Shown: positions 1-6,784 of the stretch, one piece after another | How the letters are laid out: each line of letters opens with the position of its first letter | How positions within the stretch are numbered: position 1 is the first letter of the stretch | Translations under genes and position numbers: made by a program | NCBI GenBank assembly: GCA_050736695.1 | Contig: JBOHWH010000137.1 | Span: 1 to 14,415, forward strand | DNA: 14,415 nt | Direction of reading: 5' to 3' | From: JBARDN01 sp050736695 | GTDB taxonomy: Bacteria > Desulfobacterota > Binatia > Binatales > Binataceae | Notes under the pieces: model-generated | Database searches by the model: none | Seen by the model: only the letters and a program-made list of their open reading frames with translations | What the model was told of the DNA's origin: nothing

Positions 1-16
1 TCTGAGGCTTGCCCCC

Positions 17-120
17 GTCATTTCGACCGCAGGGAGAAATCCCGAGCGCGGGGCTACTGCATGTGGCGTTGGCGCGGAGCATGGACGCCTCGGGATTTCT
101 CGCCCAAGGCTCGAAATGAC
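17..120. repeat. Imperfect inverted-repeat (REP/MITE-like) element
   Basis: The left arm (17-46) and right arm (89-120) are inverted copies. GTCATTTCGA (17-26) pairs with TCGAAATGAC (111-120), and GAGAAATCCCGAG (34-46) pairs with CTCGGGATTTCTC (89-101), with a diverged 7-9 base stretch between the two blocks. The 42-base loop holds GGCGTTGGCG (65-74), which is itself inverted as CGCCAACGCC at 134-143, so further folding is possible. No ORF in it is convincing. It lies downstream of the acyltransferase gene that ends at 229, the usual place for dispersed palindromic repeats. The remaining bases 121-228 show no gene. That it is a dispersed family is inferred. Confidence 0.7.
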
Positions 121-228
121 GACCCCAGAGAACCGCCAACGCCGAGGTACTTATCCGGTCGAGACCGCCCACGATTATCGACAGTCTCCGTGCGGGAAGG
201 GGTCAGGGATTAGGTCGCTTCTGCCCTG

Positions 229-1770
229 CTATCCGCGCGCTGTTGCTACTCCGGCCGTCGCGGGCTCTGTTGCGCCTGCGCGTTCCTGGCCTCGGCGGCG
301 CAGTTCGGCGAACGCTTCGTCCACATACGCGCGCATCAGCGCGACATCGGGCATCAGCCGCGGCTCCGCCATCATCCCGAAATACAAACTCTGGTTGTAA
401 CTCAAAATCGCGACGCTGTAGCCGAGCGTCGCGCCCAGCGGCACCAGTGGAATCATGTCGAGGCATCGATGCCCCAGCAAATACAGCGGCACCTGCACGC
501 CGGGAACGTTGGTCGCGACAAAATTGATCATCGAGGCTGGCAGCGCGAACCCTCCCGCGGCCGGTTTCCATCCACTGAGCTTCGCCAATGCCGCGGCCGC
601 ATCGATTGCGCCGGTCGCGATGCGCGAGCCCATCGCAATCAGCGTCGGCGGAACCCCTTCGGCCAGACGCATCAGCGACTCGAGCGATTGCGCGCTGCCC
701 GATTGCTTGATTCGCTCGGTCTCCGCCGCGATGAGCCTCAGGCGCTCGACCACGTCCATCGGCTCGGCGGACGCGGTCGGAAACATCATCGAGACGCGAT
801 TGCCAAGGGCGCTGCGTTCGTCGCGATGGCGCACGTTGACGGGGCATCCGATGCACAATTCCTCGCCGCGCCCTTTGTATCCATGATGATCCAGGTAACG
901 CGCCGCGCCTTCGGTCAGGATCGTCAGGACGACATCGTTGACCGAGCCGCCGAAGGCCTGCCGAATTGCGCGGAAGTCGGCGAATGATTGGCGGGTCCAT
1001 GCGATCTCGCGCCGCTCGGTTACGACGCCCGCGTTCCACGGCGTCCGGACGATTTGCCGAGTCGCGAGCTCGGTCATCGCGCGCGCCGCCGACGCGAGCG
1101 CCTGCGCGTTTTTCGCGGCACTTGCCGGATCGCTCATGGTCTCGCGCGCGGTTTGCTGCGCGCTTTCCATCGTCGCGCGAAGGCGTTCGCGCGCCGCTTC
1201 GATAAATCGCACGGTCCCCGAAGACGGTGGATTCGGCACCCACGGCGTCTCGGGCGGCGCTACCGGCTCGGGGTCGGGCCGGAAATCGTACATCACCTTC
1301 AGAAGCTCGACACCCGAAACTCCGTCCACCAAGCAATGATGCACCCGCCAGACGACGGCGGTGCGCCCACCTTCGAGGCCCTGATAGACCTGCATGTCCC
1401 ACAGCGGACGCGCGCGGTTAAGCGGCGATTCGTATCCGCGCATGATGAGGCTGAGCGCGGCGGCCTCGTTCGTGCCCGGCGGCAATTCGCGATTGAAAAC
1501 GTGATTGTCGACGCTGAACTCCGGATCGTCTTCCATCATCGCGTGCGCGAGATTGAACGGCACCGGCGCAAGCCTTTGGCGATAGCGCGGGATGAGATGA
1601 ATCCGGCTGGTGACGTGTTGCCGGATCGCCTCGAAATCGATTCGGCCCTCGAACAAGCCGATCGACCCGATATGGAGCGGACCGCTGTGCGACTCGGCGT
1701 AGATGAAGGTCGCGTCCTGAGTGGACAGACGGTAGCTCTGGGTACCGCCGCCGAGAATCTCGGAAGCCAT
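229..1770 (-). CDS. Wax ester synthase / diacylglycerol acyltransferase (WS/DGAT family)
   Basis: A 513-residue protein of the bacterial bifunctional WS/DGAT family. These enzymes transfer an acyl group from acyl-CoA to a long-chain alcohol or diacylglycerol, making wax esters or triacylglycerol at the cytoplasmic membrane or lipid-droplet surface. The catalytic motif HHxxxDG is present as HHCLVDG (residues 144-150), preceded by PLW (122-124). The C-terminal half has the family's ND motif in SVNDVVLT (276-283), a PVNVRHRDERSALGNR block (310-325) and NVPG (421-424). Length is slightly above the usual 450-500, and the extra is mostly a low-complexity Ala/Thr tail after residue 495. The ATG start is supported by GGAGG (1778-1782 on the plus strand) seven bases upstream. 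The gene is transcribed away from the GNAT gene at 2026. Family assignment is firm, but substrate preference (wax, TAG or another acyl acceptor) cannot be read from the sequence. Confidence 0.95.
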   Translation of the reverse strand: MASEILGGGTQSYRLSTQDATFIYAESHSGPLHIGSIGLFEGRIDFEAIRQHVTSRIHLIPRYRQRLAPVPFNLAHAMMEDDPEFSVDNHVFNRELPPGTNEAAALSLIMRGYESPLNRARPLWDMQVYQGLEGGRTAVVWRVHHCLVDGVSGVELLKVMYDFRPDPEPVAPPETPWVPNPPSSGTVRFIEAARERLRATMESAQQTARETMSDPASAAKNAQALASAARAMTELATRQIVRTPWNAGVVTERREIAWTRQSFADFRAIRQAFGGSVNDVVLTILTEGAARYLDHHGYKGRGEELCIGCPVNVRHRDERSALGNRVSMMFPTASAEPMDVVERLRLIAAETERIKQSGSAQSLESLMRLAEGVPPTLIAMGSRIATGAIDAAAALAKLSGWKPAAGGFALPASMINFVATNVPGVQVPLYLLGHRCLDMIPLVPLGATLGYSVAILSYNQSLYFGMMAEPRLMPDVALMRAYVDEAFAELRRRGQERAGATEPATAGVATARG

Positions 1771-2025
1771 GGCCGCACCTCCAAATGTCGCGGACAGCTA
1801 TAGTTGAGCACGGGGCACGCCGCTTTTTAATCTTACGGATTGCGTATGGCGGATCGCGCCGTCGGTTTGATCCAACCTTGGCAGGCATCGGCGGCCATCT
1901 GCAAGCCAAATTGCGCGTCCGCGATGCTTGCCGGATCCTCTAAGATGCTGCGAAGATGTTGCGGGAACTCTTTGAATTTTTCTCGCGGCCCGGCACGCCC
2001 ACAAGCTGCGGCGCGGAGGATTACG

Positions 2026-2607
2026 ATGGCGCAACAGGCGAAGACCGACACCAAATTTCCGATGCATTTGAAGTTGCGCGACGGCCGCCAGGCAACGCTG
2101 CGCCTGATGCAGCCGTCGGACCAGGACGCGATCCTTAAATTCGCCGCCAAGCTGCCCAGCGACGACCTGCTCTTCCTGCGCACCGACATCACCGACAAGG
2201 CCGTCATCGGCGATTGGATCGATAACCTCAAGAAGGGCAACACCATCACGCTCCTGGCTGAAGTGGACGGCGACCTTGCCGCGTACGCCAGCGTTCACAT
2301 CGAGCACGCACGATGGACGCGGAGAATCGGCGAGCTGCGCGTGAACGCCTCGTCGAAGTATCGCGGCCTCGGGCTCGGCCGCCGCCTGACCGCCGAGATC
2401 TTCGAGGTCGCACGGGGCTTGGGGCTAAAGAAGTTAACCGCGCAGATGACGCCCGATCAGACCGCCGCGCGCACCGCCTTCGAGCATCTCGGATTTCAGG
2501 TGGAAGCGGTATTGACGGACTGGGTGGAAGATCGCAAAGGCCACCCCCGCGACCTCCTGATAATGACTCACGACGTAACCGGCTTTTCCGATCGCATCGT
2601 CGCCTAG
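2026..2607 (+). CDS. GNAT-family N-acetyltransferase
   Basis: A 193-residue single-domain protein with the GCN5-related N-acetyltransferase fold. An N-terminal beta strand and helix (MHLKLRDGRQATLRLMQPSD, residues 13-32) lead to the acetyl-CoA-binding motif A, where RGLGLGRRL (113-121) matches the R/Q-x-x-G-x-G/A pyrophosphate loop. It is followed by the alpha-helix and a strand-helix block ending in AARTAFEHLGF (147-157), the usual motif B. The frame stays open to 1840, but ATG 2026 is chosen because GGAGGA (2015-2020) sits five bases ahead of it and the domain starts here. It diverges from the WS/DGAT gene across about 255 bases and converges with the orphan gene at 2620, leaving 12 bases. 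The acetyl acceptor (protein lysine or N-terminus, amine, antibiotic) is not predictable. No partner gene is adjacent. Confidence 0.9.
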   Translation: MAQQAKTDTKFPMHLKLRDGRQATLRLMQPSDQDAILKFAAKLPSDDLLFLRTDITDKAVIGDWIDNLKKGNTITLLAEVDGDLAAYASVHIEHARWTRRIGELRVNASSKYRGLGLGRRLTAEIFEVARGLGLKKLTAQMTPDQTAARTAFEHLGFQVEAVLTDWVEDRKGHPRDLLIMTHDVTGFSDRIVA

Positions 2608-2619
2608 CCCTGCTTGTCC

Positions 2620-3318
2620 CTAGTGCAGCGCAGGCAGCGGACGCCAGGTGAAGATCACCTGGCCGCCGGAGACGTAGCAATCCAGATCGTGATGCTCGAG
2701 GTCCGCCGCTTCGCGTGCGCTACGGAAGTTCTCGACCGCGCGATGCATCGCGTTGGAGCCCGGAGCGCTCGGTCCGCGCTCCATCCGATCCGCCTTAACT
2801 GCGGCGCCTAAATCGACCGGTAGGCAGTTGGGGCCGCAATGCTGCTCCAGGGCCCCGGTTCCGAACGCGGCGCATCTCAGGCACAGCACGACGGGGGCGT
2901 TGTCGCCGGCCTCGGGCCCGAAGAACTCATGCTCGAGCCTTTCCAGCCTGATCGCGCACTCGGACCACACCTCGCGTGCGCGCTCGGTGGAGAAGCGGCG
3001 AATCGCGCGCGCTAACTCGCGCATCAGCAACTCGCCCGAGCGAGGTTTGAGCGCGACGATCGAATCATCTTCAATTCGGGCAATCGCGCCGAGTTGCTGG
3101 GCCAGGAAGTGGCGCAAATTGATCGGCAGCCTGCTTCCAAGACTCAGCCGCACCGGCTCGAAGTCTTGCGGCTCAGGCTGCTGCGCGCGCATCCGGCGCG
3201 CAAACGGTCTTGGCGCCCCTAAAGGTGTCAGCGAAGCCAATCGTTCGAGCGGCGTCGGGGTTCCGTAAGCGAATCTCGAGACCTGGGCGTGTCTATGTCC
3301 GAGCGGTCCATTTCGCAC
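2620..3318 (-). CDS. Hypothetical protein with a Cys/His cluster
   Basis: I do not recognise this 232-residue protein. The GTG start is preferred because GGGAGG (3326-3331 on the plus strand) lies seven bases upstream. The first 50 residues are Arg/Pro/Gln-rich and probably disordered. Residues 95-133 look like a long amphipathic helix rich in Arg and Glu. Next comes a possible metal site: C146-x2-C149, then H160, C161 and C165. The C-terminus returns to a compact strand-like segment (YVSGGQVIFTWRPLP). No signal peptide or membrane helix is seen. Its stop faces the GNAT stop 12 bases away, and no operon partner exists. Overlapping plus-strand frames look like compositional shadows (Ser/Arg-rich with no domain pattern). 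Zinc binding is an inference from the Cys/His spacing. Confidence 0.6.
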   Translation of the reverse strand: MRNGPLGHRHAQVSRFAYGTPTPLERLASLTPLGAPRPFARRMRAQQPEPQDFEPVRLSLGSRLPINLRHFLAQQLGAIARIEDDSIVALKPRSGELLMRELARAIRRFSTERAREVWSECAIRLERLEHEFFGPEAGDNAPVVLCLRCAAFGTGALEQHCGPNCLPVDLGAAVKADRMERGPSAPGSNAMHRAVENFRSAREAADLEHHDLDCYVSGGQVIFTWRPLPALH

Positions 3319-3325
3319 AGGCTAA

Positions 3326-3331
3326 CCTCCC
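3326..3331 (-). promoter_or_regulatory. Shine-Dalgarno deciding the GTG start of the orphan gene
   Basis: Read on the minus strand this is GGGAGG, seven bases before the GTG at 3318-3316. No ATG in this frame nearby has a comparable site, so the GTG is taken as the start of the 232-residue orphan. Confidence 0.5.
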
Positions 3332-3973
3332 TGGTTCTCCCGATCCGGGCGTCGCGATCCGTAGCGCAGGTTCCACCCAGCGCGGCGGCGGTCCACGCGA
3401 TACCCGAACCCATTTCCAGGATGTATGCGGAGCTCTATTTCGGCGTGAGCGAAGACAACGAAACGGGCGGCGTCAGCGAAACTCATTTGCTGCCCGGCCG
3501 TCCAATCATTCAAACCACAACAACTGACGCTACCCTGACGAAAACTGCCGGAATCCAAGCGACGGCTACGCAAATGCTCCGGGCGGACGTAACCGCCGGA
3601 ACCGGCCTGACGAAGAGCATCGAAACCATTCCGCGCCATGCGCAGCGGCTCTTTCTACTCAACCATCAGCCCGCTCAGTATCCGCAACCGCCCGCCCCAA
3701 TCCCCACAACCCAAGCGGCGGCTCGATGGAGCAAGCGCACGGCGGGGACGGCCCAATCGAGACCCATGCTTAGGTCGTCTCGAACCGTGCGATGTTACCA
3801 GGCCAACGGCTACCCGATCGCAACGAACGCATTCTTGTCTAGCGCGCGGAACTTACCAGAGCAACATTGAACGATCGATTAATTGATAAGTTCTCACTTG
3901 ACAACGAAACCGCCGCGTGACCTTTTTTGGCACACCCGCCGGTATCGCGCCGGCAGATAAATGAGGTGCCCTA
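3332..3973. other. 642-base gap without a convincing gene
   Basis: The stretch between the orphan gene and nitronate monooxygenase copy 1 has no recognisable domain on either strand. One plus-strand frame is open to 3870. From the ATG at 3420 it would give a Thr/Gln/Ala/Pro-rich product of about 150 residues with no good ribosome binding site and no family signature, so I do not call it. GC content falls after about 3850. A perfect TTGACA (3898-3903) lies 71 bases ahead of the downstream ATG, but the bases 17-18 positions on (CCTTTTTT) are a poor -10. A small hairpin GCCGG-TATCGCG-CCGGC (3938-3954) sits in the presumed leader. Confidence 0.5.
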
Positions 3974-4999
3974 ATGACACTCGAATCGAGCTTTGAGACG
4001 CCAATCACCAAACGCCTCGGGATTAAATTTCCGGTCTTTCAAGCGGGCATGGGCTTTGTGGCACATGCCGAGCTTGCCGCCGCGGTCTCCAATGCGGGTG
4101 GCTTGGGATGCATCGGGTCGGGCTCGATGAGTGCGCGAGAGTTAACCGAGCAAATCCACCGATGCCGCGATCTTACCGACCGTCCCTTCGCCGTCGATAT
4201 TCTTTTTGCCGAAGTTAAGGCCGATCCCAAAAACGCGACCGTCCTGCGCTACGCCTCCAACGTTCAGCGCCTTATCGATATCACCTTCGAAGAGAAAGTC
4301 CCGGTCATCGTCTCGGGCCTGGGTAACCCCGCCGGCATAGTCCCGCAAGCGCACAAATCCGGTGTCGTTGTGATGTCACTGTGCGGCAACGTCAAGCAGG
4401 CGCGACGCCTCGAAGCCTCAGGCGTCGATGTGATCGTCGCACAGGGGCACGAGGCTGGAGGCCATACCGGACGAATCGGCACGATGACGCTGGTGCCGCA
4501 GATCGTCGACGCGGTCCGCGTCCCGGTCCTTGCCGCCGGCGGACTCGCCGACGGGCGCGGACTCCTGGCAGCGCTGGCGCTCGGCGCCGAAGGCGTATGG
4601 ATGGGCAGCAGGTTCGTCGCCTCGGTCGAGGCCTACGCGCATTCCAACTACAAGAACAAGATTGTCGAGATTGACGAGGAGGGCACCACCATCACGCGAT
4701 GCCATTCCGGCAAGCCCTGCCGGCTCATCCGCAACCAGTTCACCGACTCGTGGGTCGGACGCGAGGCTGAGATAAGGCCGTTCCCGATCCAGTCGGTCGA
4801 GTACGGATTTCCGCTGGCCGAGAAGGCGCGCTACGAAGGCAAAATCGAAGAGGGCGGGATGGCCTGCGGCCAAAGCGCGGGGCTGATAGATTCGATCAAG
4901 CCGGCCGGACAAATCGTGCGCGACGTGATGGCCGAAGCAAAAGCCGCCCTCGAGGAGCGCTTCCTCGGCGTCCGCCGCTCCTCAACTCGCGCCGCATAG
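3974..4999 (+). CDS. Nitronate monooxygenase / 2-nitropropane dioxygenase family FMN enzyme (copy 1)
   Basis: A 341-residue FMN-dependent TIM-barrel protein. Nitronate monooxygenases oxidise alkyl nitronates such as propionate-3-nitronate to carbonyl compounds and nitrite. Relatives include the enoyl-ACP reductase FabK. The N-terminus has the usual PVFQAGMGFVA (20-30) and SNAGGLGCIGSG (39-50) flavin loops. QGHEAGGHTG (157-166) carries the His (H164) expected as active-site residue. FMN-phosphate loops AAGGLADGRG (187-196) and GAEGVWMGSRF (204-214) follow. A C-terminal SGKPCRLIRN block (245-254) is shared with copy 2 at 10946. GAGGTG (3963-3968) lies five bases before the ATG. The gene runs into the antitoxin stop with only 7 bases between and no terminator visible. 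Superfamily is firm; the actual substrate is not, because many relatives are annotated this way without biochemistry. Confidence 0.92.
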   Translation: MTLESSFETPITKRLGIKFPVFQAGMGFVAHAELAAAVSNAGGLGCIGSGSMSARELTEQIHRCRDLTDRPFAVDILFAEVKADPKNATVLRYASNVQRLIDITFEEKVPVIVSGLGNPAGIVPQAHKSGVVVMSLCGNVKQARRLEASGVDVIVAQGHEAGGHTGRIGTMTLVPQIVDAVRVPVLAAGGLADGRGLLAALALGAEGVWMGSRFVASVEAYAHSNYKNKIVEIDEEGTTITRCHSGKPCRLIRNQFTDSWVGREAEIRPFPIQSVEYGFPLAEKARYEGKIEEGGMACGQSAGLIDSIKPAGQIVRDVMAEAKAALEERFLGVRRSSTRAA

Positions 5000-5006
5000 A
5001 GCACAA

Positions 5007-5327
5007 TCACGCGACGCGAATAATCGCGCGCCGCCGGGCTTTTGGCCGAATACTGATTCTCACATCCTGGTCGAGCGCGTTTAGAAAGCGGACCAGTCGC
5101 TCGATCGAGAAGCCATCGATCCGCCCATGCAACAGCGCAGAAATTTTGGGCTGCGCAACCCCAAGAATTCGCGCTGCCGCAGTCTGACTCAGCCGCCGCT
5201 CTTTTATAATTCCCGAAATTCGATGCAACAGATCCGCCTTTGCCTGAAGCACCTCCGGCTCAGGCAATGCGATATCCCGAAACACGTTGCCGCTGCTTTT
5301 TGTCACCCGGATCATCGAGGTACTCAT
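5007..5327 (-). CDS. XRE-family helix-turn-helix antitoxin (HigA-like)
   Basis: A 106-residue DNA-binding protein, second gene of a toxin-antitoxin pair. Residues 32-80 form a Cro/C1-type helix-turn-helix: ERRLSQTAAARILGVAQPK carries the two helices of the motif, followed by ISALLHGRIDGFSIERLVRFL, and the FLNALDQDVRISI segment (85-97) is typical of antitoxins paired with Gp49-like toxins. The tail is Arg-rich. Its ATG overlaps the toxin TGA by four bases (ATGA, 5324-5327), implying translational coupling in the toxin-first order seen in HigBA systems. By family knowledge it would bind the toxin and repress the shared promoter. A second Met at residue 5 is an alternative start. Confidence 0.9.
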   Translation of the reverse strand: MSTSMIRVTKSSGNVFRDIALPEPEVLQAKADLLHRISGIIKERRLSQTAAARILGVAQPKISALLHGRIDGFSIERLVRFLNALDQDVRISIRPKARRRAIIRVA

Positions 5328-5701
5328 CTCATTTCGCTCCTCAAGTCCGCATAGTCGCGTTCCGCGTATCGCAGTCGCAGCTTGATCAGATCGAGGTTGG
5401 CTTTCGGAGTTGCAATTCCTTTTTTCGATTTCTTCTGGAATACGTGAAGGACATAAACGACGCCGAAGAAACGCACCGTATAAACCGCTCGGAAAGTGTC
5501 ACCATCGAAATCATCGAAAATCTCAACTACTCCCGCTCCGTGAAAGCCGCGAAGCGGCTTGGCTGCCGCATGCTTTCCGCCTAGGTGCGCCTCGTTAAGC
5601 GCAACACCAATGATGGTTCTCACCGGCTTCGGAAATGCGCGAAGTTCATCGAGCGAGCTACCGATCCATCGTATCGGGCGCCGATGCGGGCTCACAGGCA
5701 C
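5324..5701 (-). CDS. Gp49-like / HigB-type toxin (RelE superfamily)
   Basis: A 125-residue toxin-like protein. The core matches the phage-derived Gp49-like family within the RelE/ParE superfamily, which mostly contains ribosome-dependent mRNA interferases. Diagnostic stretches are IRWIGSSLDELRAFP (9-23), GGKHAAAKPLRGF (41-53), VVEIFDDFDGDTFRAVYTVR (58-77) and the basic C-terminal block VFQKKSKKGIATPK (87-100), which supplies the Lys residues typical of these toxins. The likely start is GTG 5701. No Shine-Dalgarno is visible before it, but TATACT (plus-strand 5722-5727) is a good -10, so the transcript may be nearly leaderless. It overlaps the last bases of the truncated exporter. The antitoxin follows with an ATGA overlap. 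Key residues look intact, so the module may be functional. Confidence 0.88.
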   Translation of the reverse strand: MPVSPHRRPIRWIGSSLDELRAFPKPVRTIIGVALNEAHLGGKHAAAKPLRGFHGAGVVEIFDDFDGDTFRAVYTVRFFGVVYVLHVFQKKSKKGIATPKANLDLIKLRLRYAERDYADLRSEMR

Positions 5702-6087
5702 GTAACAGGTATCCCAGATTTAGTATATGCAGTCAAAGCGATCTGATTGAGCGATTGCGCGACTCCGCACAGAGCCGACGCGACGACGAACATCGTGATC
5801 GAGATGACGAAGTAGCGCTTGCGGCCGAAGCGTTCGGCGATCCATCCGGTCATCGGGATCATGATTCCGGTGGCGACCAGGTAGCTGGTGACGACCCACG
5901 CGATCTCGTCCACGCTGGCCGAAAAGCTGCCCTGCATGTGCGGCAGAGAGAAATTGACGATCGAGCTGTCGAGCACCTCGAGCACGGTGCCGAGCATGAT
6001 CGAAACCGCGATAGTCCACTTGCGCGCGCTCGAGAACTCGTGCACTTCGGGAGTCTGCTGATCGATCTGTCTGGGCGTGGCGCTCAT
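5692..6087 (-). pseudogene. Truncated DHA2-type MFS drug exporter (N-terminal remnant)
   Basis: Only about 131 residues of what should be a 14-helix transporter of roughly 500 residues. Residues 22-46 form the first membrane helix and end in the DHA2 signature VLEVLDSSIVNFSLPHMQGS. A second helix, the cytoplasmic motif A (GWIAERFGRKR) and a third helix follow. The homology stops after SLNQIAL. The next residues (TAYTKSGIPVTCL) are unrelated to the family and reach a stop inside the toxin gene. The exporter was therefore cut at about 5733-5736 by whatever brought in the toxin-antitoxin DNA. The rest of the gene is not elsewhere in this window. The start could also be TTG at 6135; ATG 6087 is used because the extra 16 residues show no homology. 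There is no clear ribosome binding site. Export function is not expected. Confidence 0.85.
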
Positions 6088-6483
6088 CGGCGGATATTCG
6101 CGGGTACCGTAACCCGTTAGCCAAACTTGTGGCAAAAGACCTGCGCGCGGTATGTGGTCATCGCGCGTAATGAAACTTTCGATGTTTGCCGTGCGGCCCA
6201 GGGTGCAATTCTCAATCGATATGAGGCGTCATCTCAATGAAAAAAAAGTTTAACACCGTCGCAGGATAAGTCGACTTTGTCGTTATTTTCGAGGAAATAG
6301 CGAGTTTTTAGCTTTAGAAGAAGGCACACTAGGCATCAATGCCCCACCTCAACAAGTGGATCTTGATCGAAAAATGCGTCTGACGGCGTTTATGAGCCTG
6401 ATTCTGAGATGTACGAAAAGCGTCTGACTTGTTGGAAATCGCGATGTGCGTAAAATATTGAAGTGCAGCTGCAAAACAATCCG

Positions 6484-6593
6484 GTGAGATAAGCACGCAA
6501 TATCGGATCGCGGCAGCCCTCACCGATTGGAAGGTGCAGGCGGAGGACACTCCGTGAGATCAGCACGCGATTTGGGATCGCGGTAGCCCTCAC
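6484..6593. repeat. Two direct copies of a 40-base hairpin-forming repeat
   Basis: Copy 1 is 6484-6523 and copy 2 is 6554-6593, offset by exactly 70 bases, with 34 of 40 positions identical by eye. Each copy is bounded by GTGAG and CTCAC, so each can fold. Copy 2 also has a perfect inner stem CGCGAT (6566-6571) / ATCGCG (6577-6582) around a 5-base loop. In copy 1 the inner stem has one mismatch, while its outer stem is longer (CGGTGAG/CTCACCG, 6482-6525). The pair lies about 190-300 bases upstream of the gene at 6785. Whether they act as RNA, DNA sites or inert repeats is unknown. Confidence 0.75.
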
Positions 6594-6701
6594 TGAGCGC
6601 CCACCCTCCGGTAGCACTATAATCCTCTCACGTTTTATAATGCAGGTGTATGATGGAGGATTGCTGCCCCCTAGCTGCCTGGATCCCAATTCGCAGGCGG
6701 T

Positions 6702-6731
6702 TTGACTCGATCAAAAGACCTAACGTATGTT
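6702..6731 (+). promoter_or_regulatory. Putative sigma-70-type promoter of the gene at 6785
   Basis: The -35 TTGACT (6702-6707) is followed after 18 bases by TATGTT (6726-6731). The trxA promoter uses the same two hexamers with 17-base spacing. Transcription would start near 6738, giving a leader of about 47 bases to the ATG at 6785. Confidence 0.5.
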
Positions 6732-6734
6732 AGG
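6719..6734. promoter_or_regulatory. Operator-like palindrome overlapping the -10
   Basis: CCTAAC-GTAT-GTTAGG is a 16-base inverted repeat with six-base perfect arms and a four-base centre. It overlaps the TATGTT -10 of the promoter, the classic position for a repressor of the TetR or similar dimeric type. No regulator gene is adjacent. Function is inferred from position and symmetry only. Confidence 0.45.
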
Positions 6735-6784
6735 GAGAGTAGGCGTGACGCATCGTGCGCGCGCGTTCAGCAGAGGTCATCTTC

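Larger units (their letters stand above)
6088..6784. other. AT-richer non-coding strip with repeats and a promoter
   Basis: About 700 bases without a believable gene. Base composition is visibly lower in GC than its neighbours, especially 6220-6480 (runs of A and T). It holds a perfect small hairpin CGGAG-GACA-CTCCG (6541-6554), a duplicated 40-base hairpin repeat (6484-6593), a 9-base direct repeat GCGTCTGAC (6376-6384 and 6420-6428), and at its end the promoter/palindrome of the next gene. Short minus-strand frames across the repeats (around 6390-6689) look like translated repeats rather than genes. Confidence 0.6.

Noticed and set aside
203..1402. A 399-residue minus-strand open frame
   Set aside because: It overlaps the WS/DGAT gene in another frame, is extremely Arg-rich and has no domain. 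It is a high-GC shadow.
988..1803. A 271-residue plus-strand open frame
   Set aside because: It is antisense to the WS/DGAT gene, with Arg-rich composition and no motif.
6376..6593. Possible CRISPR array from closely spaced repeats
   Set aside because: Only two 40-base copies with diverged sequence and one short spacer, and no cas genes. They fit hairpin repeats better.
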